A DNA stretch of 64,000 nt, taken from the NCBI RefSeq assembly GCF_949987535.1, contig NC_080081.1, positions 63,261,603 through 63,325,602 on the forward strand, read 5' to 3'. Positions within the stretch are counted from its first letter, which is position 1. Each line of letters begins with the position of its first letter. The notes under the pieces were generated by a model. The model had not been told where the DNA came from, did no database searches, and saw only the letters and a list, made by a program, of their open reading frames with translations. A program made the translations under genes and the position numbers. Source of the stretch: Balaenoptera acutorostrata. Lineage: Eukaryota; Chordata; Mammalia; Artiodactyla; Balaenopteridae. Below are positions 59,079-64,000 of the stretch, one piece after another.

Positions 59079-60526
59079 ATTTTGATCATATGTAATTTTA
59101 GCCCTAAGCACTGGTTTTAGAATCTGTCCCCTAAGATATTACACTACAGTAGTGTCTGATTTCTCTTTATGGTGCCTTTTGTGGCATAATTCAGACTGGT
59201 GACATTTTGTGTTCCTTTTTTATTATAAAACATTTTCTAGTCTTCCTAGGTGATGAGAGTATAGTTGGAGCTGTTATTTGTTGCCTTCTCTACATGTGCT
59301 ACATAGGGTCTATATAACCTTACTGTTGATATGGGATATTATGGAGGAAACTTAGAGCCATGCCTGGAGTCAAAATATTGGACACATCCCAAGTTGCTTT
59401 TTTAGAGTTAATTGATGGATGCTTATGCCACAGGATACTAACAGTCATAAAAATAAGCCAAGATTTCACCAAAGCTCAGTCTTTCCACATTCTGCTTATT
59501 GTGGATCGTAAGTTGTTATAATAAAAGGAAAGGTCTGCACTGAAAGGGGCTTGGGAAATATGTTGAAATCTGAAGATGGACTTTTGTCTAAATGAAACTC
59601 ACATAAAGCCAGGCTTCCTTGTATAGATCTAATCTCTTGTAAGTGCAACTTTCAACAACAGTCTAATTCGAGAAACCTTGAAGAATAATGTAAATATTTA
59701 CCCTAAGGTTTACTTTAAAAATATTGCAGTATAGGGATTTCACGTAGTGAAACCGTACAGAACGCTTCCTAAAAATTTCCTTCGCACCTCTTTCCTTCTT
59801 GCCAGTTTCCTACTCAGGACAACTGCAAAAATCTCTCTCTTGTTCTGCGAAGAGTGTACTTCTGGGTGGCTCTCCCATCCTGTGCTCTCCCACACCACAC
59901 ACTGGTCTCCTCCAGAATGTGTACTCTCTAGCTCAGGCGGGTTTTCGTGTGAGCATAAGCTACCCTTGCTCCAGAATTTTGGTGAATGGAAATTTCAAAT
60001 CAGTATGAAAGTTTTGCTCTTATTTACACTTTGATCTTGTTTTGAGACATATTGCTTGTTCTTACATTGATGTAATGTGTTCAGTCAAGTCCTCTAAGAC
60101 CCTGCAAACCAGATCAATCTGCCTTCACTCTTTCATTAAATCAGTGGGGCCACTAAGAGGGGAGGTGTACAGTTATAGTTACAGTATATACCAGACGGTG
60201 GGCCCAAAGCATCACTCCTCCCTTCCCCTCTTGGTCTCTCCTTAGAAATTATGTTGTTTAAAACAGCCTGCTTCCAGAAGGCTGTATGAAGGTGGTAGAT
60301 TTAGATGTAAATGGCCCTGACTGAATGTGGCAGCTCTGAATATGGCGGTGTCAGCGGGGACTTATTTCCTTTTAAGTCTGTGTGTGACTTTTACCCCAGA
60401 TCATTCTTTGAGTTACTGCCAGAGCAGGACATATGGCTGTGGGTCAAGGGGAGAGGCAAACAACTAAGGCTACTTGATATATCTTTATCTTTTACACAAG
60501 TTTGCTATAAAATTTATAGAAGCATC
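59079..60526. other. Unique DNA, no gene seen
   Basis: About 1.4 kb with no supported exon or nameable repeat. Short overlapping plus-strand frames at 59747-60245 have no recognisable content. Confidence 0.4.
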
Positions 60527-60576
60527 TGTATTAGGGTTCTCCAAAGAAACAGGATGTGTGTGTGTGTGTGTGTGTA

Positions 60577-60631
<55 letters not shown>

Positions 60632-61040
60632 GCTTATGTGATTGTGGAGGCTTACAGGTCCCAAGATCTGCAAGATGAGCTTGCAATTTGGGGACCCAGG
60701 AGAGCCAGTGATGTAGTTTTAGTCTGAAGGCTGGCAGGCTTGAGATGATGCTTCAGTTCACGTCTGGAAAGAGGAAAAAACTGATATCTCAGCTTGAAGG
60801 CAGTCAGGCAGAAGGAATTCTCTCTTACTCATCCCTTTTGTTCTATTCTGTCCTTCAACTTGTTGGATGGGGCCAACCCACAGTAGTGAGTGCAATCTGC
60901 TTTACTCAATCTACCCGTTCAAATGTTAATCTCATCCAGAAACACCCGCACAGACATACTCAGAATAATGTTTGATCAAATATCTGGGCACTCTGTGGCC
61001 CGCCCAGTCAAGTTGACACATAATTTTTTCCATCACAGTA
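60527..61040 (+). repeat. Ancient interspersed repeat with internal TG/TA tract
   Basis: Begins 'tgtattagggttctccaaag', with microsatellite after the first 30 bases. It continues 'atgtgattgtggaggcttac', 'gttggatggggccaacccac', 'tgttaatctcatccagaaac', and ends 'caagttgacacataattttt'. This is a familiar LTR-like mammalian repeat layout that I cannot name with confidence. Confidence 0.55.
60555..60628. repeat. Compound (TG)n-(AT)n microsatellite
   Basis: (TG)10 at 60555-60574, a short TAGA spacer, then 25 uninterrupted AT units at 60579-60628. Long AT tracts can extrude cruciforms and are highly length-variable. Confidence 0.95.
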
Positions 61041-64000
61041 TCCACAAGATTGTAGGAGTATATAATTTACAATTCAATTTCCATTCATATGTATGGGTAT
61101 TACTTGATGGATATGATCATACTTTTAGACTTCAGTAAAAGGAAAGGCATGGGAAAGTTGTAATAAAGTTATTTATTTCACATGTTTTTTTTTGAAGAGT
61201 TATATTGATCCATAGATCTTTCCTCCACTTCATTTAACAATTTAGAGTATATACTTTATATTGCTGTCCTGACATCAGGAAATGATAAGGGAGTTCTTTC
61301 TCTGTTCTATGAAAAGATGACACTCTTTTTCTCTATAGAAGGTGCTTATATCCACTCCATAAAGTCTCTAAATGGTTTACCCACCTCAAAAGTAACAGTC
61401 AGACCAGAGTTTCTGCGTGAATCATAGCTTAAAGAAATCCTGTGGGTTTTTTTTTCCATTCTCTTCATCTAACTTGGGTTGTCTCAGAGAAGCCTGCTTG
61501 AGCTGACTCACCTCAATATGATGCCTTCTGGGTTTTGTATTGTCAGCTTTCTTCATCTGAGAATTTGACTGAGAGACAAGTCTGTCAAAAGATTACAGCT
61601 TGATCCACTTGGTGGAGTTATTTGGGCCACAGTGCAGGGAAATACCTGTTGGGTGGGATAGGCTTTCTGGGTGAGGGGCTCTTTCTTTCAGAGGTGGCTT
61701 ATGCCAGAGGGGTGAAAATATAGCTCCTAACTTTCTTAATCCAATTAACTGGGAGGCAAAATATGCTGTAGTGGTGTTATTTCTGTGGTAAACCTTCTCA
61801 GAGGTCTTTGGACCAGTAACTGGCCCAAAAGAAAGACTAAAGAGAAAGATTGGCTTTACTTGAAGTCTATGGTCTTTCTTATTGCTGTCCTTTGTACCTT
61901 CAAACCAGACTCCCTCCTTGGTCACCCGATCCCTCTCCCACCCATGTCGTTTCCTTGGTGTGGTTTGCTGCTGGTACAAGTGTGCCCTCATTGTTCCAGA
62001 CCTTCTCCTGGACTGTTCTTTATGCCGATCCAACTAATATCTCAAACTTGACCTTTGTCTTTTCTTTCCAGCTTTGTGCTTGCCCCTTTGGGTTGATGAA
62101 ATTTTCAGTTTCTTCCACTCTTGACTCGTTTCTAACTCTTCTTATTTCTAGGTCCTTGAAATAAATACTTTTTCCAACCCCACTCTGGACTCTGGGGCCT
62201 CATCCTGTGCTTCCTTACCCAGGCCATGGTGGGAGGGGTCAAGGAGGAGAAATCCAACAAATACCCTATGAGGTCCAGTTTTCAAAAATCCTGCACTTAA
62301 CCACAGCAACTTTAGAAGTAGCAAGCTCATTTTATGGTGATTTGGATTAAATTTATTTATCAAATAAACAAAAATAAATATATATATAATTATTTCATTC
62401 CAAGATTATTTTCTTTCCAGGCTGTGCTTGCTCAGATCAGAATTTTACTCCTCTAGGACGTTAATAGTAAATCACCAAGGGAAAAGTAAAATCTGCCACA
62501 AATAAACAGCCTCTAACATGGATGGGATAGAGGGCTAAGCCAAAGGGAGAAAAATAGGAAATTTGAGAAATATCAATTTTGGAATGGATAATTTTTAGAT
62601 AATATATCTATCTAGTAAGCTCCCAGCATTTTAAAGGGCAACAGGAGTTTGATGACAAAAGAATTAGGTGATTAAAACATACAGGAAGCCAATCCTAGTA
62701 ATTAGCCGTATTTAGGTATCACAGTGTCACTTTGCTCAGGGACTCAAGCAAAAAGTCTGTTTTCAAAACTTTTCTAAATGATCAAACATTGTTATAATTG
62801 AGTAAAATTTTTCTACTGCAAGAACACTCTTTGTCAGAAGGAATTAAGAATTAATTATCCTCATATAATTGGACTTGGTTTTTCTCATTATCAGTAAAAA
62901 TTGGTGGCAGCTTGCACTGTTTTTACCCTGGGGCTTACTGGTCATAAAGCACTCTAGAAACAAATTAGTTTGTAGAGCTTATTCTGACAAGAAGTAAATA
63001 CAAAGGTAAAGTATAGTTTGTATAGTACTATTATCATGGCAGTCTTGGGCATAATTTATATATAAAGAAAATAAAAGAGCAAACATAACTTTCAAGCTGA
63101 TTGCCTGTAAAGAACTTAATTGAAAACAGTTTTCTCCTTTTAAAAAGTGATTTATTTTAAATGTGCTTTTAAAAACAAAGGTCTTATTGATAACCATTTT
63201 AAGGATATTATCTCAATGTGGGATTTAAGTAAAAGGTCAAATCTTGTAGAAGTATTTTTGGTATGACTCAGTTCTGATCACAGACAGAATTTATCAAGAA
63301 AATGAAATTAGTTAACATTTTCAGGTCTGAGTAGTTGTTTAAAGAGGCAGCAACTTTCTTTTTTCTTCCCACAGGTAAAGACTTCAAGGAGAGAACTTTG
63401 ATTAAGAAATATGGAAAATGAAAAATTCAAAAAACTGTTGTGTACATGTTCTTTAAACAAGTTAACGCTATATAAGAGGGGGAAAGCACTGGCTATGCTA
63501 CACTAGAAGAAGGAACTTAATTCACACGTGTAATTTTTACAGTGTGGACAGATGAATCTCAGATCTTTTGCGCTTGAAATTATTTATTCAACTTGTTCAA
63601 CTAAAGGGCCTACATTTTATATCAGAAAAGCTACTGTGGAACTTTTAATTTAAGTCCTGTCTAGGAGTTAGTCTTTCACCCACCTTAGACCCTGTCCTGA
63701 GCATCTATGACTTGCCTTTTTCCTGGATCTAGTATGATTCCTACAATTGGCCAATGAGAGTCATGCACTCAGTCACAGTAGGGCAGGTTCCATTTGCTGA
63801 TGGGCTGTGTGACTCAGTGCCCACAGACGTTTAGTCATTTAGCTCCTTTCCCACGGAATAAACCCCAACCATTCAAGTAATTAACCTTAGCTAGTCTAGA
63901 GGTTCATCAGAGGCAGGGAAAGAAGGACCTTTTCACTTTCCTTCTCAGTCCTGCTGCTCTCCCTAGCTTTGTGAGTGACATCTGAAGTGGGACTCAGGTC
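61041..64000. other. AT-rich unique DNA, no gene supported
   Basis: About 3 kb with no nameable repeat or supported exon. A 146-codon minus-strand frame (62033-61593) is open but lacks any domain I recognise, and its length is within what chance allows in a window this size. It contains no CpG island. The sequence continues past the window edge. Confidence 0.4.

Overview
The window is non-coding, intergenic or intronic mammalian nuclear DNA, and most probably cetacean. The main evidence is four near full-length tRNA-derived SINEs of the CHR-2 type (6169, 30557, 44221 and 55486). They begin GGGACTTCCCTGGTGGCGCAG and carry the internal CAACTACTGAGCC units typical of whales, dolphins and their relatives. 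Two shorter relatives (21014, 33389) and cetartiodactyl-style L1 3' ends are also present. I saw no BovB, Bov-tA, Alu or B1/B2 elements, which argues against ruminants, primates and rodents. I could not support any functional protein-coding exon, rRNA, tRNA gene or microRNA. The only recognisable protein homology is in dead LINE remnants (L2 and L1 ORF2).

Layout. 1-9,250 is ordinary AT-rich sequence full of old LINE and LTR debris: L2, HAL1/L1M, a 5'-truncated L1 with target-site duplications, a CHR-2 SINE, an MLT1 LTR and another L2. 9,480-19,720 is very different. It holds four CpG-rich blocks (about 9.5-12.0, 13.2-13.9, 15.1-16.6 and 18.0-19.7 kb) separated by unique AT-richer DNA, with almost no interspersed repeats. 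It contains strong candidate promoter motifs (TATA with an antioxidant-response-type site, CRE, CACGTG boxes, a perfect MEF2 site) and possible splice sites, but no coding exon I can recognise. This is the signature of the promoter complex of a developmental regulator, or of its noncoding first exons or antisense lncRNA. I cannot name the gene.

20-64 kb reverts to AT-rich repeat-bearing DNA: MIR, L2, L1M/HAL1, CR1-like, MLT1 LTR, CHR SINEs and microsatellites. Repeat-poor stretches within it (25.2-29.3 kb, 33.9-34.4 kb, 41.9-42.2 kb, 45.6-45.9 kb) could be conserved enhancers. At 58.1-59.1 kb one L1 is interrupted by another L1 3' end at the matching position of its own sequence. No novel protein system was found. 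The best leads are the transposon-poor CpG cluster with its promoter motifs, the candidate enhancers, the self-nested L1, and the variable internal repeat number of the SINEs.
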